From Zeugodacus cucurbitae (Eukaryota; Arthropoda; Insecta; Diptera; Tephritidae), in contig NC_071670.1 of the NCBI RefSeq assembly GCF_028554725.1, forward strand, positions 67,741,001 through 67,805,000: a stretch of 64,000 nt of DNA, written 5' to 3'. Shown piece by piece: positions 38,101-49,626 of the stretch. The translations under genes and the position numbers were made by a program. Each line of letters starts with the position of its first letter. Position 1 is the first letter of the stretch. The notes under the pieces were generated by a model, which had not been told where the DNA came from, made no database searches, and saw nothing but the letters and a program-made list of their open reading frames with translations.

Positions 38101-41100
38101 TGAGCCACCTTTTACCTCGAGATGACACACAGTGGGAGTGTAGCAATGTCTTTAGAGACGCTCAATGGTAGTCACTGCATGCATTAACGGCAACAACAAG
38201 GGCAAATAACATTTGGTTGGATAAATATTTTATTTTTTTTTTATATTTCCTTCCTTTTGCTTTTATTCAAAATATTTTGTAAGCAATTTTTACCAGTTTT
38301 TATAACAGTTTTTAATATAACATTGAATTATATATGTAAATGCTGATAATGGGACAATTTCTATTGCATTCACAAAATTAGAAAAAAATAGTTTCAAGAC
38401 AAATAAATTAGTTGGATTTGTTTACAAAAATAACTGAAATTAAACCAACAAAGCTTTTTTGGTGAAAACACCGATTTTTTAGCTTTTATAAAAAATATTA
38501 GTAAACAACTATTTTAAAAAATATGTAAAAAAGAATTCGAAATTAATTTTTATTTTATAAATTCTTATTTACTGTTTCTAACAATTTTTTTTATAAAAAT
38601 AATTTTTATTCAACTTTCTCGCCTCTAGCAATTAGACATCACGTCCCATAGAAAAGTGAGAATGCACGTAATATCAGCCTTAGTCATCATACTTTTACAA
38701 AATTAACAGTTATTGGACCTAGTTAGAAGCTTGTACGCCAAGCTCATTCATAAATTTATTTACCCATTTTTATTTATTTATTTATTTACCCATATGGTTG
38801 TATGTATGTATACATATGTATATGTAGGCATAACCATTATTCTGACGTGCTTTGCATGATTACTTTTAATAACAATTTAATATTATATTTTCTAAATATT
38901 TTTTGGGCATGAACTATGAATCATAAGCATTTAGCTCAGAATAGAGTCAATGAAATAGGTAAAAAATAATTAAAGTCTTGCTTAATAGTTTCTAAAAACT
39001 TTCTTATTTTCACATAATTAATACTACGATAAGTGGCAACTCTATTCCAAAATATGTCTCAATTAAAATCTGCCGAGTTCTTTCTTAAACTCTTTTTGCC
39101 AATAGCATATTTTTCATAGAATTTTCTTCAGTTTTATTTTCTATGAAAGTGGGCAACTCTTTTTTAAGATGTGAAAAAATATAATATAAACTATAAACTA
39201 TAACCAGAAATACTTTTTGGAATGTTTTTCAAAATTTGTTTATTATTCCGGTATTTTCCTTTTCCTTTTAAAGTATTTTATTCTCCTGGAATAATACGCT
39301 ACTTTGTACAATTTTTCTTAAAATATGGTAACTCTACTTCAGAAAGCGACTAAATTAAAGCCTTCAGAAATATTTTTTCTAACGTTTGTGTACATTTGGC
39401 AAACATTTTATTCTTCATAATATTTTGATTTTTTTGTAAGGTGGCAATTCTATCTCAAATATGTATAATTTACATTACATTGTTATTTTAAAAATTAAAA
39501 AAAAATACTATAATAGATGTAGAAACAAGTGTCGGTTGTAGTACCAGAACCTTCCATCAGAAAAATTGAAAAATTGCAAAGCTTTGCATGTACTTATGTA
39601 TACCTACTATATATGCATGTAATTTATCTATAACTGACCATCCCTAGTTTGGGAAATAATAAAAAATTTATGTGCAAGAAACATCACCTCCCACAACCAA
39701 GAGTCACGTTTGTAATTCGTGACGTTGAAACATAATGCTCAAGCGAATGCTAAGCCCAACTTCAATCACTTGGCTAAGCGCGTCTTGCATGCAACGACAC
39801 ACACATACATACCAGAATGACGCACCTTCTCTACACCGATGATAAACAATTATTGTGCGGATGACACAAGCGCTTTGCTTGTAATGACCAACAAGCAACT
39901 GCTGGCATCTAAGCAATGCTGAGTGCTGAGTTGGCAACCCTGTACAGGTCAAAGTTGTAGTTAATTGCAATAAAAATTAAAATAATTAACGGAGTATGGT
40001 GGCTTGCAAGCTATTTCATCATGAATGGAGTATTACAGTACAACTTTTGTTTAAAGAAATCTAATTAACGCTTTCCTTAACCCCTTAGAGTTGCCACTTG
40101 TAATACTAATAAAGTGTTATTAGCACTTTTTATTAAGAAATCGCACTCTAACTAACACTAACTAATTAACACACGCTGTGTGTGTTAAAAAGTGAGAACT
40201 CGTCAAAAGTTATTCCTTAAGCCGGCTTGAGACAGGCACCGATGAACAGCGATGAAATTATTTGTCGGAATGCGGTATTAACTGGTTTAGAAACACACAC
40301 ACCAGTGTGTGTTGGGGATTTTTACGGCTGATGACGTTAATGATAACTCTGCAGCGCAAAGAGATTATATAACAGGTTAATTTGCAAGCTAAAGCTGGAT
40401 ACTCATAAACAACATTGTACACAGACGCACACACACACACACACAACAATAAATTATTGTTTTTTTTACGTTTGGTATGAAGGTATGAAGTCTTCAAGCA
40501 ATAATAGAAAAGGCTACAAGACTAAGTTGAAGTATCTCTCTGTGTGTGTGTGCTTAGCAATTGAATGTGTCTTTTTGCTAATTTTTTTTTTGTTTTTTTT
40601 TTTTTGTTTTTTGCAAACAACCTGCAAGAATGTGCAAACAACCAATTGCCAAAGCAATAGCCAATCAATTTTTGCAACAACAACAACAACAATTTGTATT
40701 CTGCTCAATAGTTGCTTGTTCAATGGATGAATGTGAGTATGTGTGTGTGTACTTTGTGCCATTAAATTCAGTTACTTCTTTACTTGTGCGCAAAAAGGTA
40801 ATAATAATATACAACAACAACAACTACAACAATGCATAACCATTAAAAGTCAATTTAGAAGCTGTTCATGTGCTTTGCGGCACCTTCTTTTTTGATTTTT
40901 TTTGTTTCTCAACCGGTTAAACCGGTTGCAAACAGGCAGCCGAAATGTCAAGCGTTGTGCTCGTGATACAAAAACAAAAAGAAATTACAAAAATAAAAAA
41001 TATTTTTCTATTTCTAAATCAAAAGCTATAAAATTAAATAATATTAAAGAACAACAACAAACAACCACTTTGTATTCAGCGCGCGCACATTTCTTAGTGT

Positions 41101-44100
41101 TGTTGCTGCTGTGTTCTAAATCCAATTTGTTTGCTGGTTGGTGGCACCACCATCGCAACGCATACAAATGACATCAAATACATGCAATTAAGTGTTTTTC
41201 TTTTGTCAACTGATTACTTGACTTCACTTATTTACTTCTTTCGCACACGCTTGGCGTTCAATTATGTGGCGCAGGCGCAAAAATGCTCGAAAAGTTGCTG
41301 CGACGCAAATTGAACACAAACAGACACACACACACAAGCCACTTGTATTCAGATAAATAGACAGTACACCCGTGATTTTGTTATGTAACCTGATCAATGA
41401 CAATAGCTCTAACAACAACAATCCGAATAATTGCAGGCGTGCAAGCACATGATTGCGATCATTAATTTGTTGTTATGTCCATGTGTCCATCGAAATGAAA
41501 TTAGCCATATCTTTGGTGTGCTGTGCTGTGGTGTAGTGAGGCGCGGTGTGATGTGAAGTGGATGTGATGTGATTTGCAATTGTAATGGCACGAAGTGAAG
41601 TTGTTGGAAAGGTGTTTGTAGAGCCGGTAGTGTAGAAGCAAAAGCAAAAACAGGTCGCCAAATGTATTGGCCCTGAGGTCAACCGCTTGAGGCGCGCTTT
41701 GTGTTGCGCTATTGTTGCTTACATTTCCTGGGAATTTCTACACACACACACATGCATATTTATATATTTTTATAATAAATACATACAATATACGTATATA
41801 AATAGCTTGAATGCTCGTGATTTATTGGTGCTTTTGATTCAGTGCAAGTTTCATTGTGAAGACATAAAGTACTTGCAGACACACATACTTACATAAATAT
41901 ATATGTACTTAAACGTATTTGTAGTTATTTCAAATATCACTAATTGGTGGTGTGAGCTCTCTTTTTGTGCATTTGTAAATTAAATACAATGAATTTTAAA
42001 GGTAAGTAATAGTATATGGTTTGTGTCGTAAGGTAAACTTACAGTAGAAACAATATTGAACCTATGGAATTCAACGAGATGGTGCCGAAAATTTATTAAA
42101 TTGAAAAAAATATAAAAGCAAAAAATATTAAAAAAAAGAAAACATTAGCAACAAATAATAGCACGAATCTTGTTAAAAAAAATAACGGGAATTTTCGTTT
42201 TTTGAAAAAAATATTTATTCATTCGTCTAGATTAATGTTATCGCATCCGATATTATGCACTTATGCCAGCGCTTCTTCCAATCGTCGAAACACTTTTCAA
42301 ACTCGATTTTTGGAATATCCTTTGGCTCTTGCAGCGATTTCACATGTGCTTGTAACACAACAGGCTTTAGGGTTGTTTTTATTTTATTTTATTTTGGGAG
42401 ACAGGTGTTCAATTAATCAACATAATAAAAAAATAGAAATTTTAAATTTTACAATTCCCGTTATTATTTGAACACTCCACATATGTATCATCAGGGTCTC
42501 ATTTTCTTTTGTTTTAATCTTCTTTTATCTTCAAAATTTATACTAATTATTATAGTAAAATTATCTCGAATTGCTCACACCTTCTAACCCATTTGTACCG
42601 TTTATAAATATATAAAATGTACTGTTTATACTTTTACGGGATAAGCTAAGGGCCATTGGAATATTCTTAATACATAATATTAAAATTTTAGAATTGAAAG
42701 CCTCATATGTATAAGATTTTGAGGTTCATTATTAGGTCTCGAAAATTATTAGTCGTTTTCGATGCGAAATACGGAGACGGAGTTTTTTCGAAGCACTTGT
42801 AAACATTAACAATAGGGTGCAAATATTAGAATAATCTTGCATTATGGTGAAGGTACATATGTATATGTTTATACATATATATATATATATATATTACATA
42901 TCAGTAATGTAGTCAAGCAGTCAACAGCTGAAATACTCCACGCTAGCATTGACTTTGGCTATCTTTCGTCGCTGCGACCGCTAGCAATGCACAATTCAAA
43001 GTGTAAGTGCATTATTTACCGCTCTAACGGTTGCAAACGTGCCGCTGCTACTAAGTAACGGCGAAAAAGCGGTCAACGGATTAGCCGTATATGCGGTGAA
43101 AGGTGTGTGTTAGAAACGGTTAAAACTGTTAAAAGAACAAATGTGTGCTAATTATAATGCAGTACATATCTATATATGCATATATACATATGTATTCAAG
43201 CTTATTTGCCCATATATATGCACCTATTTCAAATTCTGTGTACTTTATTATTATTCGAAATGCAAATGCATTTTACCCATACCAAAATCAGAAATTGTTC
43301 ATTCTTTACCACTTGCTATGCTGTGTTTGTTGTTGTTGTTGTTATTTTGTTTCAATATTCCTTTTATTATACACACATACATGGGTACTTTAAACGCAAC
43401 TAGCTGTTAAGTATGTGTTCGTTACTTGCAGCTAAAAGTGCTTTGTTGTTGTTGTTGTTGTCATTTGTATTAACCGTTGTTTAAAACTGGTTATTTTGCA
43501 TAAGCGCATATTTTTAAATTCGGACTTGGCTTTGTGGTGTGTTGCTAAGAGCGGCAGCTAAATGAAACGACTAAACAGCAAAGTTGACCAATAGGCAACA
43601 GCAACAACAACAATAACAATATTAGTAATTGCCGCTCAGCAGGTTATAAGCTTTGTAAGCTTGCTAATAATATAGCGAACGACCGTTAGTTGCAGCTCCA
43701 CCAAGCACCGCCACCAACACCAACCACCGCCACCACGGCGTATACGTAACTTTTTTGAAGTTAAACGCTTGGACCATCACAGGCAGGCAGCTGCGTCCTT
43801 CAACAGCACCAAAACGAACCTTCACCACACACGCTGGCACTGTGTGTGTGTTTGTTGTATTTATGGTGGTTACTTCGTTTATTTATTGCATGAATTCGTT
43901 AATTCCGATTAAGTGGTACTAGACTCTTGCAACGACAACCCAAAAATTCCACAATAATTGCGGCACTAGCTAACCATTGCCTGCCATATTATGGCCACAC
44001 ACCAAACTTGTTTGTTCGAAAATTTTTAGCTATATATTTACCGTTATGTTTGCTTATGCTTGCGAAATGCTAATAATTCTTCTCTCTCTCCTCTGCTCTC

Positions 44101-44907
44101 CTCTCTTTCGGCAGCACACTTTTGCTGGTCGTTCTGGCGTTGGCCTGCTGCCTCTCACTCACATACGCGCAGGAGGAAGACGCTGCTGCCCCAAGTGCGC
44201 CCAAGCGGCCGGGACTACGTCGTCCAATCGGTGGTAAGTCGGCAAAGACGACAACAACAACAGCAGCACCAGAACCAGAAGAGAATGAATACGAGGACGG
44301 TGAGGGCATTCCAGAGGGTGAGGATGGTGATGAGGATGGTTTGGCTAGCAGCACTACAACAACAACAGAGGCACCCAAGAAGGTGATAGGACCCGTTATT
44401 CGGCCATTCCGGTCGAACGATGACTTCTGGAACTCGCTGAAGCGTCGCCAACAAGATGCCAAGAAACACAGATGTAAGTGTGGAGGCAACAACCAAAATA
44501 TTTTGACCGTTAATAATTGAATTGTTGTTTTTTGTTTTTGTTTTTTGATTTTGTTTAACAACAGCTGTTGAGAAGCCAACACCAAAGAGCAAGCCAGCAC
44601 CCGTTAACGACGAAGAAGCCGATGAAGGTGCCGAATCAGCGCCCGCTCCAGCGCCAGCGAAAGGCTTCAAGGCCGGCAATTCAGCTTGTGAGTATTGAAA
44701 GCGCACGCGGAAATATTATTTCAGTTTCTATAATTTCTTTTTCTTTTAACCCTTCTTCGCACAGTGAACCGTCGCAAATTGTCGAAACCCGGCAAACCCG
44801 AACCAGCGCCCGCCGATGATGCCGCCGCCGAGGAGTCCGAACAAGAGCCAAAAGAGCAAGCGAGACGTCTGCCACACGCACGCCTCGCTTTGAGAAAGCG
44901 CAATTAA
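32181..44907 (+). CDS. Uncharacterised secreted acidic/Thr-rich protein, 4 coding exons
   Basis: Coding exons 32181-32197, 44115-44473, 44565-44687 and 44765-44907 join in frame into 213 aa. Exon 1 supplies only ATG-Lys-Tyr-Phe-Asn and two bases; exon 2 completes an Ile codon and continues TLLLVVLALACCLSLTYA, giving a textbook signal peptide of about 24 residues before QEEDAAAP. The mature chain is low-complexity: Pro/Arg patch RPGLRRPIGG, two TTTTT tracts (possible O-glycosylation), a Glu/Asp/Gly-rich segment, a more ordered VIRPFRSNDDFWNSLKRRQQ block, then Ala/Pro/Glu-rich sequence and a basic C-terminus ending LRKRN. No enzyme motif or cysteine framework exists, so a structural or extracellular-matrix role is possible but unproven. 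Intron 1 is 11.9 kb. An AATAAA at 45451-45456 is the probable polyadenylation signal. The family was not recognised. Confidence 0.82.
32771..32955 (-). mobile_element. Mariner B fragment 1
   Basis: Starts with the terminal repeat GTGTTCAAAAAATAACGGGA and continues into the reverse complement of the transposase C-terminus (CCAATCGTCGAAACACCTCTT encodes the FDDW region on the minus strand, here slightly over 20 bases so only the key part is cited). The other end is not recognisable. It is a decayed fragment. Confidence 0.75.
34290..34296 (+). promoter_or_regulatory. TATA box candidate of the nested ORF
   Basis: TATATAA lies about 210 bases upstream of the ATG at 34504, which would allow a 5' UTR of about 180 bases. 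It is the only clear TATA-type motif close upstream. AT-rich background weakens the case. Confidence 0.3.
34504..34752 (+). CDS. Candidate nested intronic gene, 82-aa Lys/Cys-rich protein
   Basis: An ATG at 34504 (context ATTA) opens 82 codons ending at TAG 34750-34752. The protein is strongly basic with about 20 lysines and five cysteines (residues 7, 11, 46, 57 and 66), beginning MAKMAKCKTGCRPAEKNNSK and ending with a block containing CTKYKKYVTKQCHTAALAFG then CYKKLFKSGRG. A TATATAA motif lies upstream (34290) and AATAAA follows 27 bases after the stop (34779-34784), so it is arranged as a compact intronless gene inside the large intron on the same strand. Small Lys/Cys-rich proteins of this kind are often testis-specific or chromatin-associated in flies, but no family is recognised and that role is only a guess. 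The alternative is a chance ORF. Confidence 0.4.
   Translation: MAKMAKCKTGCRPAEKNNSKKELEAEKKHSRSDAENKINISEKTQCTKYKKYVTKQCHTAALAFGCYKKLFKSGRGAAEGRV
34779..34784 (+). terminator. AATAAA polyadenylation signal of the nested ORF
   Basis: Canonical hexamer 27 bases after the stop codon of the 82-codon ORF. The short distance is typical of compact fly genes. It supports but does not prove transcription. Confidence 0.35.
35352..35685 (-). mobile_element. Mariner B derivative 2, both ends recognisable
   Basis: The left end CGAGGTGTGCTCAAAAAATA continues ACGGGAATTT; the right end has ACAATTCCCGT followed by a decayed repeat. The interior includes TATGTTGGCGCTTCTCCAAT, the reverse complement of the transposase C-terminus, and then sequence shared with the right ends of the other copies (GGATTCTCC). 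About 330 bases against about 1.3 kb for a full mariner, so it is an internally deleted non-autonomous copy. Confidence 0.75.
42170..42482 (-). mobile_element. Mariner B derivative 3, internally deleted
   Basis: About 312 bases. The left end has TTAAAAAAAATAACGGGAAT and the right end has ACAATTCCCGTTATTATTTG, followed by AACACTCCACAT. The interior carries the reverse-strand FDDW region (TTCTTCCAATCGTCGAAACA). The central transposase is gone. Confidence 0.8.
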
Positions 44908-45480
44908 GGCGCAACCAAGACGCAAGCGAAGTGAAAATTTCAAATTGCAAATCAATTTATACTCCTGTTAATTTGATAACTTCCTCTTAAGTTCTTTTCA
45001 ATGAAAATTGTAATGCCAACAACATACATAACTGTAAACTATTATGTCTCTACTTGACGTATCTAGCTGTCTCTTGCGCACTTGCAGCGCTACCTTGCGG
45101 TTTAGCGTTGTAATTGTGATTTGTGATTACAAAACACCTTATAACTGTATATTTTTGTTTCACTTCACACATACATACATACATGTTCTTACATATGTAG
45201 AAGAGCTTATCTGTTTGTGTAGCTTTAAGTTATTTTATTTTATAATTTTTGTCCACTTTTTGTTTTTTTTTTAATTTGAAATTGTCGTTTGGAGATAGTA
45301 GCGTCCTCAGTGCTCTTAAGCTCTTAAGCTTCTTTAAATGTGTTATAATTATTATTTTATATATGTATTTTTGAGTTTACGTGTATATTATATATTTTAT
45401 TGTACATACTGTCAGCGTAAATTTTACAAATTTGTCGTAAACAATAATACAATAAACTTAAATATGTATTGATAAAAAAA
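44908..45480 (+). other. 3' UTR of the secreted-protein gene
   Basis: Follows the TAA at 44905-44907. AT-rich with CATACATA repeats. The AATAAA at 45451-45456 marks the likely 3' end. Confidence 0.55.
45451..45456 (+). terminator. AATAAA polyadenylation signal of the secreted-protein gene
   Basis: Canonical hexamer within ACAATAAACTTAAATATG, about 545 bases after the stop codon; the sequence shortly after is A-rich. It is the best-placed signal downstream of exon 4. Confidence 0.5.
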
Positions 45481-45937
45481 AAGAAATGTGAAAATCCAAA
45501 TTTTGTTGTTGTTTTGCTTTTAAATTTTAATTTATTTTATTTTTTTTAAATGTGATTTGTAAAGACTAAAAGTCGCATTAAGAAGGCTTTCGGATTTATT
45601 TATAAAGTCTAGAAGGGGATTTGTTGTTGTATTAGAGCTGCTCCAATGCTTATCTTTAAAAAGTTTTAAGTTCATAATACAATCTCTCATACTGCTTCAG
45701 TTGTTGTTCATTTCATATGGGGCCAAGAAATACTTCCAAGTTTATGCATCTTATCTCATTTAGGGTTCTAAATTTACCATATCGAACCACTTTTGACCTC
45801 CAATAGTAACAAGTAGGTTCCTACATTTTCCCTAAATACGATAAATGTTTTAAGACAATATACGAAAGAAGAATTGTGACCAACTTGTGGTACTGCAGTC
45901 GAATTCTCTCCAAGGGAGGTTATAAACACCACAGAAC
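45481..45937. other. AT-rich intergenic DNA
   Basis: Nothing recognised between the polyadenylation signal and the TTAA-flanked element. Confidence 0.5.
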
Positions 45938-45941
45938 TTAA

Positions 45942-46651
45942 GGGGTTATATACAGTTAGGAGGTCGAAAAAAAGCCATTTTTCAAGAATTTTTTCTAAGC
46001 AAACTATTTGGTTTTGGCAGGTGTATTATGACAACCTTAAACTATATTCACATATTTTTTATTGCCAAAATAATTATCGGGAACGTTGATATTGCCAATT
46101 TTGCAGAGGTCCGCAAAAAAAAGGCCTCCTGCGGTGAGCACGATATCTCTGGACTGGGTCATCTAAAATGCAAAAACCAAATAAATTTTATTAATATAAT
46201 AAATAATCTAGTAATTGATCGAAGGAATTAGCAAAAAAAAATTGTTTGACAAAATGGCGGCTACTCAAAGCAAAATGTTCGATTTTCGACCAAAATTCGA
46301 GTCTTCAATTGTTTATAAAAATACGAAATTTTCATCGGATGGGGAAATCCTTCGATTAATTACAAAAAAATATAGTTAAGAAGCTTGCGTAAAAATTTCA
46401 GACCGATCGATTCAGCCGTTTCTGAGAAATCTTGCTCACCGACTTTGAAATCACCGTTACGAGAAAAACGAGTTTAAAGTTTTGAAAGCACTTTACATGT
46501 AGTCGGCGCGCCTTCACTATGTGTCCAGAACTTCGAAAATATTCGTCGGATCGACTTGAAATTTTGAGTGTGTATACTCATTTATATATATATATTAAGA
46601 AAACGCAAAAAAAAAAACGATATTTTGAAAATCTTAACTGTATATAACCCC
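45942..46651. mobile_element. piggyBac-like MITE copy 2 (TTAA-flanked)
   Basis: A 710-base element bounded by TTAA at 45938-45941 and 46652-46655, with terminal inverted repeats GGGGTTATATACAGTTA and TAACTGTATATAACCCC, which are perfect. The interior shares ordered blocks with the copy at 28128-28842 (GGTCC..TGCGGTGA, TCATCTAAAAT, AAAATGGCGGC, a CACCGTTACGAG-like block and a GTCGGATCGACTT block). The termini outside GGGGTTA differ, so these are two subfamilies. No transposase ORF. Confidence 0.85.
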
Positions 46652-46655
46652 TTAA

Positions 46656-47169
46656 AACGAGGATCGTTGAAAAAAGATTGTTTGAAGAGTTGCCAACCAT
46701 TTAAAATGTTGAATTAAAAAATGTCATTTCTATTTTATATTATTCATATAATAATTCAATATGAGTATTGAAATACACTCCCCAGGAAGATTTACTTTTG
46801 TTGCGGATAATTCTAGGGCCCTTCGAGGCAGCCGGCGGCGAGCTAAACATTTGCTAATTTCTTATTAATTTTCACTTTTATCAACAAAAAATAAATCTGC
46901 AAATTCATAGGAATTCAATCATTAATAATAAACATTAATACCATGTTGATCCAAGTAGATAGCAAGATAGAAGCTTAAAGGTGGTTGTCTTTACTACCAA
47001 CAGAGCGACATCTGCAGTGGTAAATAAATATATAAAAATCCGTTAATATACAGAGTGTACCCAAAGAAATACATTTTGGAGACTCTTTGAGAATATAAAT
47101 ATTATAATTTTCTAAATAAAACAGTAAAATACAGTTAAAAAAAATAAATCATATAATTTTCAGAATATT
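46656..47169. other. AT-rich intergenic DNA
   Basis: No gene recognised. A short GC-richer motif (GCAGCCGGCGGCGAGC) near 46830 has no assigned role. Confidence 0.5.
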
Positions 47170-48716
47170 CAAAAAGTATTTTTTGACGATGTTGATTTTC
47201 CATTGCCTGACCGTGAAGAAATTCGAATAGCAATTACCCGCTTGAAGAACAATAAGGCGGCGGGGGCCGATGGATTACCGGCCGAGCTATTCAAATTCGG
47301 CGGCGAAGAGCTGATAAGGTGCATGCATCAGCTTCTTTGCAGAATATTGTCGGAAGAAATCATGCCTGACGATTGGAATCTCAGTGTACTTTGGCCAATA
47401 CACAAAAAGGGAGACCCCACAATTTGCGCCAATTACCGTGAGATAAGCCTCCTCAACATCGCGTATAAGGTTCTGTCGAGCGTATTGTGTGAAAGACTAA
47501 AGCCCACCGTCAACAAACTGATTGGACCTTATCAGTGTGGCTTTAGACCTGGAAAATCAACAACCGACCAGATATTCACCATGCGCCAAATCTTGGAAAA
47601 GACCCGTGAAAATAGGATCGACACACATCACCTTTTTGTGGATTTTAAAGCTGCTTTCGACAGCACGAAAAGGAGTTGCCTTTTTGCCGCGATGAATTTG
47701 GTATCCCCGCAAAACTAATACGGCTGTGTAAGCTGACGTTGAGCAACACCAAAAGCTCCGTCAGGATCGGGAAGGACCTCTCCGATACCAGAAGAGGTTT
47801 CAGACAAGGTGACTCACAATCGAGCGACTTCTTTAACTTGATGCTGGAAAAAATTATAAGAGCTGCAGAGCTAAATAGAGAAGGTACAATCTTCTACAAG
47901 AGTGTACAGCTACTGGCGTACGCCGATGATATCGATATCATTGGAAACAACACCCGCGCCGTTAGTTCTGCTTTTTCCAGACTGGATAAGGAAGCGAAGC
48001 CTATGGGTCTGGTGGTGAACGAGGACAAGACGAAATATCTCCTGTCATCAAACAAACAGTCAGCGCATTCGCGTCTTGGCTCCCACGTCACTGTTGACAG
48101 TCGTAACTTTGAAGTTGTAGATAATTTCGTCTACCTGGGAACCAGCATTAACAGCAATAACAATGTCAGCCTGGAAATCCAACGCAGAATCACTATTGAC
48201 AACAGGTACTACTATGGACTAAGTAGGCAATTGAAAAGTAAAGTCCTCTCTCGACGAACAAAAACCAAACTCTACAAGTCTCTCATCATTCCCGTCCTAC
48301 TTTATGGTGCAGAAGCGTGGACGATGTCAACATCCGATGAGTCGGCACTAGGAGTTTTCGAGAGAAAGGTTTTGCGGAAGATTTATGGTCCCTTAAACAT
48401 TGGCAACGGCGAATACCGCAGACGATGGAACGATGGGCTGTATGTGTTATTCGACGACATAGACATAGTCTAGCGAATAAAAAAACAGCGGCTACGCTGC
48501 TCCAGCTCTGAAAGTATTCGATGCAGTGCCCGCTAGTGGAAGCCGAGGAAGAGGGAGACCTCCACTCCGGTGTAAGAACCAGGTGGAGAGGGACCTGGCT
48601 TCGCTTGGTATAACCAATTGGCGCCAAACTGCCAGAAGGAGGGATACGTGGCGCGCTGTTTTGGACTCGGCTATAACCGCGTAAGCGGTGTCTACGCCAG
48701 TCAAGAAGAAGAAGAT
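47170..48716 (+). mobile_element. Non-LTR retrotransposon with reverse transcriptase, 5' truncated and frameshifted
   Basis: Reverse transcriptase of a non-LTR element. Two overlapping open frames, 47203-47718 and 47676-48473, together hold the palm and fingers: NNKAAGADGLPAELFK, LFVDFKAAFD (first catalytic Asp), FRQGDSQSSDFFN and the catalytic box LLAYADDIDIIGN. A frameshift separates the FDSTKRS and FGIPAKL segments, and a stop follows DDIDIV. A deletion then removes most of the RLRWLGH region. It ends GTCTACGCCAGTCAAGAAGA in a GAA-rich tail, as in the copy at 29690. The endonuclease is missing. The family resembles RTE/CR1-type insect elements; the clade was not determined. Confidence 0.88.
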
Positions 48717-49248
48717 TATGCAGTTATTACGCGAATGTAGTGCATTAAATCATTATTGGCATGTCTATATTTGAATGGCTGTGTAATATCGTGGTTGTTA
48801 ACTGCTGATAAGCGATAACACGACAAATTAGCAGATTGCCATTAGGAAGTACACTAATCATAAATATACATACATACAAGTACAAGCATATACGTATATA
48901 CATATGTGCATATATATACTTGTATATATGAGTATGTACTTTATCAAGACCCACCACGAAACTAACAGATAGATAATAAGAATCGGACAATAAAGGTGTT
49001 AATTCTGTTTGCAAAATCGCCGATTATTGGTTGAATTTTGCTGTTGATAATTCATTGATTAATTTTATAAATTTTTATATAACACTGAATAACGCAGAGT
49101 GTTCTGTTATAACCTCAAATTATTGGCATGGAGTAAAATATTCCTACAATTCGTCTAGAGCTAACCCGCAATCCAATTACAACTATACGATCAAGCATTA
49201 AGGAGATCTAATTCAAAATATTCCGTTTTTTTTGTATTTTCATATCTA
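48717..49248. other. AT-rich intergenic DNA with microsatellites
   Basis: TACATA/TATATG simple repeats near 48870-48930. No gene recognised. Confidence 0.5.
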
Positions 49249-49626
49249 CAAGGTGTGTTCAAAACATAGCAGGAGGAAAAGGAGGAAAGGAAAAGGAAAC
49301 ATTTTTTTAACATTTATTTACATTATGTTGTAACTTTTAAAATAATTGATTTTATGCACTTATTTCAGCGCTTCTTCCAATCGTCGAAATATATTTCGGT
49401 TTTTGGGATAGCCATGGGCTCTTTTAGCATGTAAAACGACGGCCCTTTAAGGCTTCCGTTATTTTTCAAAATATGCAGATCATACGGAGTTAAGTCTGGT
49501 GAATATGAAGGCTGAGGTATCATTACAGTATTATTTCTGGCCTAGAATGAAAAAAATTACAGTTGGGTTCTCCAAATCCAAAAATTTTAATTTCTACAAT
49601 TCTCGCTATTTTTTAAACACACCACA
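49249..49626 (-). mobile_element. Mariner B derivative 4, internally deleted
   Basis: The left end AAGGTGTGTTCAAAACATAG is a degraded terminal repeat; the interior has GCGCTTCTTCCAATCGTCGA (minus-strand transposase C-terminus) and CTGAGGTATCATTACAGTAT; the right end is ACAATTCTCGCTATTTTTTA followed by AACACACCACAT. Confidence 0.75.

Larger units (their letters stand above)
32198..44114 (+). other. 11.9 kb first intron of the secreted-protein gene
   Basis: Contains three deleted mariner derivatives (32771, 35352 and 42170), a candidate nested gene (34504-34752), and several GC-richer patches (about 36040-36320, 36420-36800, 41040-41700 and 43660-43830) that may be enhancers. Simple repeats include (CA)n near 40425 and (TA)n near 42875-42893. 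No further splice-supported exon of the host gene was recognised. Confidence 0.7.

Noticed and set aside
44070..44706. Minus-strand ORFs of 163-176 codons over the secreted-protein exons
   Set aside because: They overlap well-supported plus-strand exons with a signal peptide and matching splice phases; the Val/Cys/Ser runs mirror the ACA/CAA repeats.
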